Assembly (NCBI RefSeq): GCF_035083965.1
Contig: NC_089723.1
Location: 31,809,193 to 31,873,192, forward strand
Origin: Branchiostoma lanceolatum
Lineage: Eukaryota; Chordata; Leptocardii; Amphioxiformes; Branchiostomatidae
Direction: 5' to 3'
DNA length: 64,000 nt
In this document: piece by piece, positions 1 to 12,213 of the stretch
Layout of the letters: each line of letters opens with the position of its first letter
Position numbering within the stretch: position 1 is the stretch's first letter
The notes under the pieces: generated by a model
The model's input: the letters and a program-made list of their open reading frames with translations, nothing else
Database searches by the model: none
What the model was told of the DNA's origin: nothing
Made by a program: the position numbers and the translations under genes

Positions 1-315
1 GTCATCAACTGGTCTCCGTACTACGTCCTGATGATCTGGTTCCTGGCGGATCGGTGCATCGTCTTCACCGTGCCGTCAGCGGTGAGCGACGCCCTCTTCA
101 TCTTCGGCCTGACCAACCCCTGCCTCGACCCGCTCATCTACGGCCTGTTCTCCATCAACTTCGTGCGGGAGTTCCGCCGCTGCTGCGGCTGGCTGAAGCG
201 CAAGGATTTCGTGACCAGAGACAGCACCTTCGGGACCACAGTCGTCAGCCGCGTCGACACCGTCGCCATCCCGCTACGATCGGTGAAGAAAACTCGCAAC
301 GGAACATCGACCTGA
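1..315 (+). CDS. GnRH-type GPCR, last exon only (5' end outside window)
   Basis: The frame is open from base 1 and stops at 313-315, giving 104 residues. They cover the end of TM6 (WSPYYV), an extracellular loop, TM7 with the GnRH-receptor-type NPCLDPLIYGLF motif (aspartate in place of the usual asparagine of NPxxY), and a basic, cysteine-containing C-terminal tail. Family knowledge: GnRH receptors are Gq-coupled plasma-membrane receptors, and the DPxIY form is characteristic. The protein is closely similar to the complete receptor at 31671-33612, so the two are tandem paralogues. The start is missing because the gene runs off the left edge; it is not evidently broken. Possible poly(A) signals (AATAAA) lie at 857-862 and 948-953. 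The closely related corazonin/AKH receptors are the main alternative. Confidence 0.88.
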   Translation, partial: VINWSPYYVLMIWFLADRCIVFTVPSAVSDALFIFGLTNPCLDPLIYGLFSINFVREFRRCCGWLKRKDFVTRDSTFGTTVVSRVDTVAIPLRSVKKTRNGTST

Positions 316-2702
316 AAGTAGTTTTAAAAAGATTACACAGAAATGTGATTGGTATCTCCTGCCGAGTGCCTGTTGAAGTGCAATGGCTGAAAAGATGAAT
401 GGTGTAATATCTTAGCCTTAGGCTGGCAGCAGTCTTTTGCATGTTTGCATTGTGTTCTGGGAATTTTGAGTCGTTGTCTTCTTCGCTGCACTTGCGTGTC
501 ATCGCAGGGCCAGCCGATGCGGTACGGTTAACTTCCAATGCATTATCAAAGCCGTCTTTGTTGAATGTTGTGTTCGGAAGGTTTCCTTTTATGAGAGTTC
601 ACCTTTTTAGAAAGAAAGGGAAATGTTAGAAGGTGGTCAGCAGCATAAGAAGGTCTGCAGACATGTATCATTGATGCCGAGATACAAGAAAGAGGCTTTA
701 TCAACTGTGAAAGCCCTTAGAAAGCTTTAAGAAGCTTAGATGTTGTTGTCTGAGTTAGACTTTTGCTTTAGCTAAGTCATGTCGTGAAATACGATGCGAC
801 GGCTATCTGATTGCCGGTGGTACAGAAGTACTCTTGTTTATTTGGGAGGTTTAAAGAATAAAGGACTTGATGTTGACGTTGATGTGCCTCTTGACGCGGT
901 GGTGGAAAATATGAAGAGAATCTAAAATTTCAAGCTTAGATTCAGGAAATAAATGGTTGGTAGAAATCAAGGCAAAGCAGGGTTTTATAACAGCGTCTTT
1001 ATCGAACTTTTCTGAATGGTCGCGCTTGAAAACCACCCGATACATTCAATGGTTTTGCGCAGTCTTAAGGGTATTTGTCAAGCACATCCAGAACTTGGTG
1101 ACGGACGACTATTGTATGCGCGAAAACGGACCATTAAGGGAATTCTATACGAGTGGCAATAACATAGCTATCGTAAATATAATGTTTACAAAACAATATA
1201 CAGTATATTGAATGATAATCATCTTAAAATTACCATGTTTGGAAGTGTTTGTGTGATGAAAACGATACCACACAGAGAATCTACTTTTGTTGATCAATAG
1301 CGGAGGCTGTCAGAGATAATACACTCCTTGACATGATATTTGTGATACGAAGTTACTTCCTGACAGAGCCCCATAAGTACAAATGTATTACATATCGGCA
1401 TATTTCAAGTTCATGGAAGTGCAGTATTACATTGTTTGGATAACAATATTGTATTGTTGTAAGGTCGGGACTATCATTCCAGTTGTTAAAAGGTTGATGA
1501 CTGCTATTATACATGGTCTTCAAATGTGCACGCCAAATACTTCTTGGTCACGAGTAGGTACTTGTGGAGTCAGTTGATGTTATTTAATACTTATCATCAG
1601 TGAAAAAGTCAGTGAAAACATATCACCGTTGTACAGACGACTTGGTATATATATATATATAAATGGAGAGATAGTGGTGTTTGACATTAGGTGGCAATCA
1701 CGTACATTTATGTACCATTGTGATGGTGATCTGATGAAAGCAACGACATGCGTCACATTTTTGTTGGTACTGACGCATGTGATGTCATGTCGTGTCGTGT
1801 CGTGTCATGTCGTGTCATGTCATGTCATGTCGTGTCATGTCGTGTCATGTCATGTCATGTCATGTCGTGTCATGTCATGTCATGTCATGTCGTGTCATGT
1901 CATGTCATGTCGTGTCATGATCACGTTCAGTGATGACCATGGGTTGTGAAGTGCCATACATGTGAGACACTCCGCTTGAGACACAGAACCAGCCCATGTT
2001 GTGATATTAGCCCATTTGTTTCTTGAAACTATCTTGTCTTGTGGTAATCAAATATCTAATTCATTGATCTTTGGAAACAGTCAACAGTGATAAAAATGCG
2101 GTATGTTCCAGTATAATTAATTTCAATGGGGGTTATACAGCAAGCTACCATAATGCTACTCTAACCTAACTTCGATATCCTAAAAACCCCTTAATAGAGT
2201 TCACGCATTCCAAATTACCAACGATTCCTTCTCGTATTTCAAACCGTGAAGGATTCTGATGATATTTGATATTTTTCACAATAATGGGTAATAAAAGTGA
2301 GTTAAAAGAAACGGGGAGCCTGGCAAGCAAATTTACGTTGTCTCTTATGAAATAGATGTTTGAGTGTAAATATAAAACTTTCAACGACGTTTTATCAAAG
2401 CAATATTACCTGGCCGCCACTTGTCTGTTAGCTCTTTTTTGTACGTCTTTTGGGGTTGACAATTTTCCTCCTTTGTCCTCAGCAGCTGTTAGCAAGAAAC
2501 TCAATATTTCTCTTGTAGTAAGAGGGTAACATTTTTACAAAGGCCTCATTTTACCTAATCAGGGTACTTGTCGTATTCAACCAATACGTGGAAACTTGAC
2601 AAGACAGCTGACACTGAGGATGAGACCAAAACATTGCCAGCCACATAGGATAGAAGAGCGTTTGTTTTAGGGCCCAGGCTTATAGCACTCTTCTTTGCAC
2701 TA
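316..2702. other. 3' flank of GPCR and intergenic DNA
   Basis: No convincing coding exon was seen. It probably starts with the 3' UTR of the receptor fragment (AATAAA at 857-862 or 948-953). Apart from the pentanucleotide array at 1782-1918 the DNA looks AT-rich and unremarkable. Confidence 0.5.
1782..1918. repeat. Pentanucleotide satellite (TGTCA/TGTCG)n
   Basis: About 27 tandem copies of TGTCR. The fifth base alternates between A and G in an irregular pattern, so the tract reads as mixed CATGT and CGTGT blocks. Cysteine/histidine/methionine-rich open frames across it arise only from the repeat. Confidence 0.95.
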
Positions 2703-2704
2703 TA

Positions 2705-3246
2705 CGGGTGATCAATAAGTCCTCGGCCTCACCCATAAATAAGGTCCACAATGCAAATTTTGGGGCATAATTATGTAGTATGACATCTTTTAACAATATC
2801 CACCAAACTTCAAATCATTCTGGTCATTACTTTGCAGACGACTCTCAGTAACATTAGGTGAGGTAGAAGGATAAAAACATGGACAATTGAGCTGTGACTT
2901 AAGGTGTGCGGGCCGACTTGCTCTGCTGAAAGTCAGATACCCACTTCTTTTTAGTTGAAATAAGAAGGGAATCTTTATCAAACATTTTGACAATGTCTTC
3001 AAAGATTTTATGGCGATTCATGGCATGAAGAACTTGACCCACACAGCTCTGACCACAGTATACCCTTGTTTTTCTCGTCACTTACCTAATAGTTTTCAAA
3101 TGAACGTCAACTAAAACTTATTGGCCACAATAATTTGAAATTTGGTGGATATTGCTAAAAGATGTTAAGCTACATAATCATGCCCCAAAATTTGCGCTGT
3201 GGACCTTATTTCTGGGTGAGGCCGAGGACTTATTGATCACCCCTCG
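2705..3246. mobile_element. Mariner-like element with long terminal inverted repeats
   Basis: The left end (GGTGATCAATAAGTCCTCGG from about 2707) recurs inverted at the right end (to 3246). Arms of about 110 bp can be matched, and the element is flanked by TA on both sides (2703-2704 and 3247-3248), the Tc1/mariner target duplication. The 542 bp length is too short for a full transposase, so it is a deleted or non-autonomous copy. It lies between the GPCR fragment and the PhyH gene. Confidence 0.8.
2899..3081 (-). pseudogene. Remnant of mariner transposase N-terminal HTH region
   Basis: The minus-strand frame inside the mariner-like element reads roughly 60 codons, including IFEDIVKMF and KKWVSDFQ. 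This resembles the helix-turn-helix start of mariner transposases (HTH_48 type), where a KKW-x-x-xF motif is followed by a Pro/Arg-rich stretch. The frame stops soon after and no DDD/DDE catalytic domain follows, so it is a non-functional fragment. The family call rests on motif resemblance plus the element's TA flanks. Confidence 0.5.
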
Positions 3247-3248
3247 TA

Positions 3249-4603
3249 TCTATTCACCACTTGCACTATCATCATAATTGTATATTATTGAATACATGGC
3301 TGGTGACTTAATGAGGTGATCGGAGTTAAATATCACACCACGTAAAGGACATACACAAACGATCACATAACACCACATACTAATCAACGATGAAATATAC
3401 TGCACTGTTCAGTATCGCTCTTGGACATGAATGTTATTTGATAGTGATATAAAAACTTGATAACTTTGGTAAAACTTACATCAGTTTTTCAATGATTGAG
3501 GCTTTTATCTGCTCATAAGTCGTATTTTCTTCGTGAAAAAAAATAGCCAGGCAGTTCGAAGCGGTGTATGACTATAGGCCACTACATTTGTAACGTTACA
3601 TACCTTTAAAGGTTATATAACCAATGGACCAGAACCAAACAAGTTGTTGTAAGTTGTAACCGTTATTGGAGAGACTGTGCCATATGATAGAAAATCGTAT
3701 AATTGAATATGGCCGATGTCGTATGTGTATTTTTGGCTTTGTGTGTCAACAAATAAAGTCGGTATATTTGGAATCTCGAGTTTGCAATGTGTGTTCTTGT
3801 TTTCTCCTCGGGGGGTAGGGTAGTCCACCACGATGACGTCATAAAAACAGGTCGACGTCATCATCGAGATGGCTAAAGGTCATAGTTGAGCAGAACTTGG
3901 GAAAGTAGGGAAATAATACAAAGTAGGAACAATTTGAAAAGTAGGGAAATTCTGAAACAATTGCAGTTCCACTTTGATTCAGAACGTAATTTAGAGATAT
4001 TAGGGAATTTACGGAGTAGGGAAACAAGGGAAATCAGGGAAATGTGACTTCTTCATGAACAAAAAAGTCCTTGGGTAACTTAGATCTACATTACTGACGC
4101 TAAACAAACTAACCCTGTGCACACAGCTGCAGTATTGCATTTTGTACCTGCCGCGTATTTAGAACTACAGAGTACGTCATGATGTATATAACACTTTGGT
4201 CCAGGGATCAAAGAACAGTCCATATGCAGTGTACTCTGCTAAGATGGCGGGTAGGTACGATCGCCAGTCACAAATTCTGTGTACAATTTTTGTTGAGATT
4301 TTGATAATAACAATGTATGGATTGAAACTATCCACCAAAACGTACGCCGAAATTGATTGATATGTCTCTAAGTGCATGGAAATCACCGGGCTTGTGGTTG
4401 CGTAGAGACTTGTACAAAGTTTCGGCAGGCCTAATGACGAAGGTCCTTGATTTTGATACTAAAGAATAATGATAATGAGAAAGTATTTAAGATGTTAAGA
4501 TATGGAGGTGGGTACTGAGTATTAGGGATGGTGTTTGTCACTCAAGGATTAAGTCTAACAATACAATACTCAATATTTGCAGTGACTCCCTTTTCCAATC
4601 GGC
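3249..4603. other. Intergenic DNA upstream of the PhyH gene
   Basis: No exon was recognised. A loose repeat of GTAGGGAAAT-like words occurs at about 3898-4045. The 3' part should include the promoter and 5' UTR of the PhyH gene. The ATG at 4604 is preceded by a possible acceptor at about 4581 (TTTGCAG), so an upstream non-coding exon is possible but not located. Confidence 0.4.
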
Positions 4604-7600
4604 ATGTTGTTGACATTTGACTCAGGATCAGACTACAGGTTTTCGGAAGACTTCAAAGTAACAGACACAGTGAAGGCGGACTTCGACAGGAACGGGTACA
4701 TCATACTCAGGTAATGACGTCACGACCACTTCCATACCAGGTATCCTGTGGTCTGCCTCTGTCACTAATATCGCCGCTTCGCCAAGAATGAAATGTGTGT
4801 AATGCTGTTATTCGAGGCGCTCTTGACTTAAACCGCTACAATTTAGTACCTTGCAATTCCGTCTGTACCCGGATATGTTCGTGACAAAGTCAAATGTATT
4901 GTGTGACAATATCGTGACAATATCGCTTGTTGTTTACGACCGTAGTATGTTAGTGGGTAAATGGATTAACCAGGAGCATGTCGGGGTGTTTCAGAGACTT
5001 ACTTTTAATCCCGCCAAATGAAAAGCCTGTAACGTTGGGTAACATAAATTCGTGGGGTACTTAAATTCGGGATTTTTCGAAAACGGGGTATTTAGGGATA
5101 TGTGCTAGATGCAAAATCAGTAATACCGCTAGAAATGCAAACTTGACAGACTAACGTATTCAGAACACTGTCTGAAAAGCTTCGATAAGCATGCATTAGA
5201 AGGCGACGAGGACAAAAACTCTCCGTCCCTTATTGGAACAGTCTGAGGGCTTCGTGGGAGAATCACACTACATCGTTGTCGGCTGGTTTATAAGAAAAAT
5301 GTCACATCCGCTTCCTGCTAAACACAATCATTTACAAGACAACTTATTTTCTTAAAATTGCTGACCTGCAATTGGACTCTAAGTGTGATGAATCATCAAA
5401 ACCCCTCTTTGTTGCTACAACCTACGGCATGTGTATTTTCCCGCCGCCATATCATTACCCAGAATCCTGTTGTCAAGCAGACGACAAAGGTTTGTGAGGA
5501 ACACTTTTTTGTCTGAATGTTGCGTGTGATTGTGGACTGAGGACGATGTTTTCCTCAAAGTTTGCACCTAACACAACAAGGAATACATGGACATAGTAGT
5601 ATTATCAATGCTAAGGCATCCGGCTAACTTTCCATGAATAATGTACACGTTGCCATGACGGTGGATGTCGACTTTGACGTTCTATAGCTACCGACTCAAC
5701 ACACGGGTTGTTCCCGTAGGCCTGATGTGTGCGGTACGGCCGTTTTTTCGTGTATTTTTTTACTTGGACACGTCTAAATCCATAGCACTCTCCTCAAGCC
5801 AAGGATGGAACGAATAGCTGCTGTATAAAATGTAATTAGCGGTAAGATATTCAAGACGAATCTTCTCTCCCGAATTAATGTTCACCCCTGTCCGACAGCA
5901 CCGTCATTGTGAGTGCGGCGGACGGTAGTTTCAAGTTGAAATATTATGGTGTCAGCACGACTAGAGACAAAATCTACCATATATATGATTAGTGCAAAGG
6001 TAGTACATGATACTGACAGAATAATAGAAAAAAAGGATGGTTTATTGTTCTGCTAGATTGATTTCAGTCAACCATTATCGGAAAAATCCCGAATTTATGT
6101 TACCCAACGTTACAGATCAATGTTTATATCCTGCCCATTTTTTTACAATCCATCGACATCGATCCGTTCTTGTGTTTATTCTCCTTGTTATGTGTGTGAC
6201 AGGTCAGTGCTTGACTGTGATGAGATTCAGAAACTGAGATGTCTGTTAGAGGCAGACGAAGGGCTGCAAAAGTACAACTACGGACGGGACGATGGGGAGG
6301 GGGGTCGCACAAAACTTGCCCTGTGGCACAAGCTTGGGAACGACATCACCGGCGTCGTGACCAGGGTAGAGAAAGTGGCGGGAACGATGGAGAAGGTATC
6401 AGACTAATTAGCAAGGATCTGTCTTCGAGTACCTTTGCTTCTCTTTCTTTTCGGTGCAGCATTGAGTAATTGAAATTCATCTAAAGACCCTTTATGTATG
6501 TACCCGTTAGCTTCTTGGTGGAAAGGTATACCACTATCACTCCAAAGTAGTTATGAAGGAGGCCCGTACCGGCGGGGCGCACATCTGGCACCAGGACTAC
6601 GGGTGAGTGATGGGATCATATCCGACATATTTGACACATTCTCTGTAGAGACCCGACTTGCTGATAGTTGCACTCCTTCGTACAAGTAGAGCGTCATCTA
6701 GGGACGTTACAAAACTCGTGTACAGCTAGAGGGGAAATTTCAAAATCAATAAATGACATGTCAAGTTTAAAAGTCGATACGTGCTTCAAATTTCCGCTGT
6801 AAGTAAGACAGAGTCTAGCACCGCCTCTCAATATGCAAAGTTTTTAACCTGTCGTCGTGTTTCTTTTGACCCAAATCGTCCTGTAGCTACTGGTACGTGA
6901 ACGGTTTCATGTTCCCCGACATGGGCACCGTGCTGATAGCTGTGGACAAGGCGGACAGGCAAAATGGCTGCCTCAAGGTACGCCAACAGAAAACGGAAGA
7001 GTATCACCCATAACTCAGATTTGGAAGAAACCGTTTGTGTTAAAGCTTTAGCGTTGTATTTGCTTGAGTTGACGTTAAACAAGAACACTACACAGTCAGC
7101 TTTCATCCTTATGATCTTTTTTGTTCCAACAGTGGCATATATCAAAAGTTTATCAATACCAGATATTTACTGTTGTATGCGAATACACCTGCCGGGAGTC
7201 CCAGTATTTAGTGCTCGTATTGCGGGACTCCGCGGGAAAAATTACACCTTCAAATTCACATCTTTCTTATTCAAGGCCGACCTGACTGTTACAGCACACT
7301 TTTCGACCAAACTCTCTCACATGTTTCTCTCTCATGACGTCACCCCAGATCCTGCCGGGGTCCCACCGAGCCGGCCGTATCGACCATGTCCGAGTCGGCG
7401 ACCAGGCCGGGGCCGATGGGGAGCGGGTGGCCCAGGTAACCTTGGAAACAGAGATTATGTCCATTTCGTGTTATGGTAACCACCATTAACATTAGTTCGC
7501 CGGGCTACATAAATCCGTCACTTTGGAAAACAGTAGGTTTGATAGATCTCTAGCACCCCAGGGTATGCACAGTTTAGATCTACAGGAATACATTATGCTG

Positions 7601-9445
7601 CCAGACGTTGAATATCTGTTTTGACGTGTCTTTTCAGGGTGGCGGAATTATAAAACTAGTAGTGCAACGGCTTCGCTACGACTCGTGTATTTAGTCAAGC
7701 ACAGCGGTTCACCCCTACTCTCACTTTTGCGTGCAGAAGTTTGACGCTTGAGGCGTATGCCTAGAAGCTCCCTCATACACGGGGCCGTCGGCCTTACATT
7801 ACCATCCGAAATGACGGTTGCAATCCCTTACAACATGTCGGAGCTGGGGCCGACCTAGGATGAGATTGTAGTGAACAGTAAATCAGTAAATGAAAGTCAG
7901 CAACAAAGCAACAAATTTCAAATTTCAAACAGGAACACATTGATCGTTTAAACAATTCTTTGTGTATCAACGTTACCATCTAAGGTTATCAGTGTTGAAA
8001 TAATTTACAATTTAGCTGGAGGACGCACTTAGTCTGAAGTACGCGGAACTCGAACCCGGAGACGCCATCTTCTTTCACTGCAACCTTCTGCACAGGAGTG
8101 ATCAGAACCGCAGTGACCGCCGCAGGTAGGGACTGTATGTGCTGAACAAGTAGAAGACAGGAGTGAAGTCATCAAGGATACTATATGTACCTGATTGAAG
8201 TACCTGATTGGGTTGGGTGGGCCGACTACTCTTACTTCGCAGCCAGGGGCTGAATTGCGAGGAGCTTACAGTTGCCGGGGCTAGATCGCAAGTGTCTGGA
8301 GCGGCTGCCATTCGGCGCTAACTTTCTACAGCAAATGAGCTGACGATAGGAAATATGTACCTCGTATATGATTGAAGTTTTTCCATCGGTAATAATTGTT
8401 CACAATGATACAGGCAACGCTAGTGCGGCGGACACTGTTTCATGGTACAACGGTCCAAGCAAATTACATTAAATTCCTACAGGAATGAAATATCATAATA
8501 CATAATGTTCGTAGAATCTATAGCTAAGGAGCTTGTTCGGGTCAATAGGGCGCAAACTTGATCTGAACAAGGTCAAAAACCTATCTGGTACCTGTCTGGT
8601 CTCCAGCCAGAATCAATGTCTGCAGGCAGCTTTGACGCTGCGGTATCGGCGTTTTAAAAGCATGTAATGACGCAACATCAATTTTGCAGATTGATGAGCA
8701 AACTTCATTGGCAATGTTCCCTGTCGTCATCTTATTTGCTGTAGAAAGTTAGCGCCAAATGGCAGCCGCTCCCGACCCTTGCGATCTGGCCCCGCCTATT
8801 GAGCTCTTCGCAACGAAGAAAGAGTTGCCGGCCCACCCAGTAAATAAATGAGAAATTCCTCACGACGAGGATTCATGTTATAAACGTCTCCGCTTGTTAT
8901 GGGCCATCTTTTTATCCTTTAACATGTATGATCACAATGCCAGATGTGGTGTGAATGTAGGTTATCCCACTCTTCAGATGGGCGTTCTTGATTGCCTACA
9001 ACCGTGCCGACAACCTGCCCGTTTGTGAACAGTACATTCCGGAGGACACCATTTTGGAGAAGGTATGGTCAGGAACAGAAAAAAAGTACCTGTTAAGATA
9101 AGAGTGATTAGAATGAAACTTAATGGATCTTATTGGTTGCATGTATACCAGGGGGGTGTAGCTACAGCTCTGTGCTACAGAGGAGGTTGTTGGTGCGACG
9201 TCCGTTGCCGTCCTGATACAGAAATCTTTATTGACACAACAAAAGTACAGCGAGTTTCGTAAGGTCTATTACATCTATACATATGATACAAACAGTCAAG
9301 TCTGATATGTTCGACATGTGTCCCACAGCTTCCCAACAGCGCGGTCTTGGAGTGTCCGTCTGTGATAGACTCTGCCGGCAGGGACTTCTTCAAGCTGGAG
9401 AACGACTTCGCTGTAAGAGTACTGGACAAGGACGTTAAGCCTTAA
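4604..9445 (+). CDS. Phytanoyl-CoA dioxygenase (PhyH) family protein, 8 coding exons
   Basis: Coding exons with consistent phases and GT-AG borders: 4604-4710, 6203-6395, 6526-6602, 6887-6977, 7349-7435, 8016-8125, 8978-9062, 9329-9445, totalling 867 nt or 288 aa. Family: Fe(II)/2-oxoglutarate-dependent oxygenases that hydroxylate small substrates. The facial triad is visible as H122-x-D124 (WHQDYG) and the distal His211 (NLLHRSDQ). Arg222, 11 residues after that His, matches the 2-oxoglutarate-binding Arg spacing of PHYH. The GSHRAGR motif at about 160-166 is also typical. Length is close to PHYHD1 (about 290 aa). No N-terminal peroxisomal signal or C-terminal SKL was seen (it ends DVKP), so it is probably cytosolic and not the peroxisomal PHYH orthologue. 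The substrate is unknown. Start chosen as the ATG in frame with exon 1; codons upstream add nothing recognisable. Confidence 0.9.
5027..6115. mobile_element. Inverted-repeat element in PhyH intron 1
   Basis: CTGTAACGTTGGGTAACATA at 5027 onward, followed by an AATTCGGGATTTTTC-like stretch, recurs inverted at about 6078-6115, just before exon 2. The arms are about 35 bp with a short insertion in the left one. The interior of about 1 kb shows no coding. This looks like a non-autonomous DNA transposon. No clear target duplication was found. Confidence 0.6.
8215..8838. mobile_element. Long inverted-repeat element in PhyH intron 6
   Basis: Arms of about 130 bp (8215-8350 and 8709-8838) match in inverted orientation, sharing GGCTGCCATTCGGCGCTAAC-like and ATCGCAAG blocks. 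The spacer of about 360 bp shows no coding. The arms have diverged by several substitutions and small gaps. Interpreted as a foldback/MITE-type insertion. Confidence 0.65.
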
Positions 9446-10717
9446 CTTGGTGATACGTAAAGTACCTAATCCAAGACCAACCCGTTCAAATCAACACATG
9501 TCGCCTATACATCTAATGTGCTCATTTCAAGGCTGAAGTTCCGTAAATCATCAGAAATACGTAACGACAACCTATTTATTCACAGTCACTTTATTCAGTC
9601 ACTGAGTGGCAGATATAACTGGAGAGAAATGCCGCTCAGTCCACAAGGATTTTCAATACTTAGTACAACTAATCACCGAACGAAATACAACCAAGTTTGG
9701 CAGGATAATGATATGGGTAGTTAACCATATTTCTATAGTCATAAATGTCAGTGGTTTTGGATTATCAAAAGGTTGTCTATGGACAGTTGCTCAACCATCC
9801 GACAAGAAATCCAATAATCATGACTGAACGTGTGACAGGAAAGTGGAAGGTCGATTACAGCGAGTCTTTCTAGCAGAAGCCTGTCAAGTCACAAACATGT
9901 AGCGACTGTCACGTCAAGTAGTACTCATTATTCATCGGCGTGACGCAGGGTGCAGTTACGCAACGTGGCAGTTCCGCTGTCAAACCATTCATATGACATT
10001 GTGTAATTGTAGTTACAAGGGGCTCGCGGTGAGTGTCCCGTGCATTCTGAGCACGTAAGATACAAATGTGATGTGAGTAATTAGATGCAGTGTCTCCTGC
10101 CGAGTTTTCTCAGACGACATCTCACCTTATATTTACATTATCATAGTTTAAATCGCTCGCCTCGTCACCAGAATTAGTAACCTCTGATCGGGCCGCATCA
10201 ATGTTGCAGAAGAAAGTTCTTGGTGATTAATTTCAACCGTACTTTTTGTCAAGCGGTAAGATGTAGTTTGGAGATACCAACGCAATGTAATTTCCGTTTC
10301 GCCACTTGAATTGCTTTCGGACTGATATTGATTGACGTTTGATGCCACCTTACACTGAACATTCCAATTTCATTGATTGCCCAGCTTAGCATGGTTGGGT
10401 GTGCCAAACTAGCTATGTGGGCCAAGTATATAATGACTTGTGCCGTCTCAGGCAGTACTAGTGTCATTGGAAAGTACTCTGCCTCGTGAGCGAGGAATTG
10501 TCATCGGTGGGGTAAGTCTGCATCACATGTCATCTTTCACTGTTTTAAACTGTTTATTACTACTGACGGTATTGTATAGTGGTCCGTACAGATAATGGTT
10601 CTAACAATAATTAAGAACGGGGCACAGGCATCAAGAAACTACGGTAAGATTTCTGTATGTAAATCTCAGACAAGTCAGCATGTAACTGTTAATAGCGATG
10701 ATCCGATTCATGCCTAC

Positions 10718-11165
10718 CTGTTTCACAGACACGTTTGTCATTATGGCTAACAATGAACTCGAAAACCTCCGGATCCGTCTTCTTCCCTGTTTCTTCTCCT
10801 CAATACCAATAAACCCATCTCGAATCCTGAATATAGCAATCAATGCATATCTGCCAGCTAACCTCTCTGTAAATGTATGGTACTCTCCTCTTCCGCCCTC
10901 AGTGGGGTCACAGCTCCCATTCCCAATCAACATCACCTTCTCCCCCTGGGTCTGATAGTAACCGTACCTAGATGACCACTTCCACGTACACATCTGATCG
11001 GCCTCACCTGACCTGACCAGGAGGTAAACCTGCAATCGCCCCTGACTTGACCTTGTGTGCTGAGATGTCCTTACATGATCTCTTTAGTATTCCTTACCGC
11101 CTGGATCCGTGCACCATGATGGCTAATGTCCACGACTTGACCTTCATTTGTGTCGGGGTCGACAT
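10718..11165 (-). CDS. Unrecognised gene fragment, two joined exons
   Basis: Two minus-strand exons fit together: 11098-11165 (68 nt, ending before GTAAGG) and 10718-11029 (312 nt, between GCAG and GTAGGC). The phases agree, and the join reads smoothly through HHGARIQA-VYLLVRSGEADQ. The larger exon holds tryptophan/tyrosine/glycine-rich sequence (WKWSSRYGYY, LIGNGSCDPTEGG, RYALIAIFRIRDG) followed by a basic stretch. The amino-acid mix looks like genuine protein. I recognise no family and found neither a start nor a stop exon, so it is a partial gene or a relic. The plus strand is also open over part of this (10698-10955) but reads less like protein. Confidence 0.4.
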
Positions 11166-12148
11166 CTACCCCGACAGAATGAAATCGGGAGAATCGTGTG
11201 GAATGGACGCAATCAGGGTTAGAATGTGTTCACAGCCAACTTTTCCCCTCTTTACAAGTTGGCAAACGAAGTCGTGAGTTGGCGGATGATTAAGAATATG
11301 ACGACGCGACCAAACTGCAATGCGAACTTTTGATCTTCTTTGTCTAGGTTTCAGTACGATCGGGGCCTGAATTTCATCTCTTTTATGAGTTTCTGAAAGA
11401 ACCATCAGTCCAGTAATAAACGGGCGTGCTGCATTGTCAACTTTGGCATACCTAATCCATGAGATCATGGGACCTTGGCATCATGCCGAGCTCTCAAACA
11501 TCGCAGTTACCATGCTTCATGATGTGCTTAGATTCATATCAATGTATGTTAATTACAATGCGCTGCAAGTGCACCTGATCTGTAGATGAGGATTATTTTC
11601 CCTGTTATAAGTGTTCAGCTTGCTAAAACGTGCTGATCCCCGACTGTGCTGCCGTGGACAGATGTATTGCTATTAAAAGCAGGAGCACACATCACAATCT
11701 AGAACCCCTTCTAGCAACTTCATATTTTCTGTAACTCATCTGCACCAGCTAAGCCACATGTGTTAAAACCAAATATCTGCGCAGCCTTTCCCCAGGCGGT
11801 CACGTGCAGACCACCTGTGTTGCCTGAGTTACAGCCCATAGTAAATGGATCACTCTATCAAGTAACAATCTGCCTGGTATGGACTCCAACCCAAGGACGG
11901 CGAAATTGCCGACTCTCGCTCCAAGCGGAAGCCAGGGAAAGTTAGTTCCCGTACATACTGAAATAACTTCTTCAAGGTCATGTCAATATACAACGAATAC
12001 TGCCTTACAACAGGGTATTTCTGGAGTAAAGGCCGCACAACTTGGCTTAATGGATGCCATACATGCACACAATGGTTTTAGCCCACCGTCGACCGCAAAA
12101 ACAGGAAGTTTCCTTCGTTTCGAACAATGGGTACTGGTGCCTGTCAAT

Positions 12149-12213
12149 TCTGTATCTGTATCTATATCTATATAGCCGGTATAACCGCCATTAGGCGTAA
12201 CACACCAGCTTGT
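12149..12213 (+). repeat. Dispersed repeat with GGTATAACCGCC core, copy 1
   Basis: A CTGTATCTATA-rich lead is followed by AGCCGGTATAACCGCC, a short CG hairpin and GTAACACACCAGCTT. The same block recurs at 16544, 48306 and 61113, and inverted at 62744. Confidence 0.85.

Noticed and set aside
1629..1949. Frame of 106 residues rich in VMSCH
   Set aside because: Coded by the TGTCR pentanucleotide repeat; no protein-like sequence outside it.
4604..9445. Naming the PhyH gene PHYH or PHYHD1
   Set aside because: Active-site motifs fit the family, but no peroxisomal signal is visible and similarity by eye to either human protein is too low for orthology.
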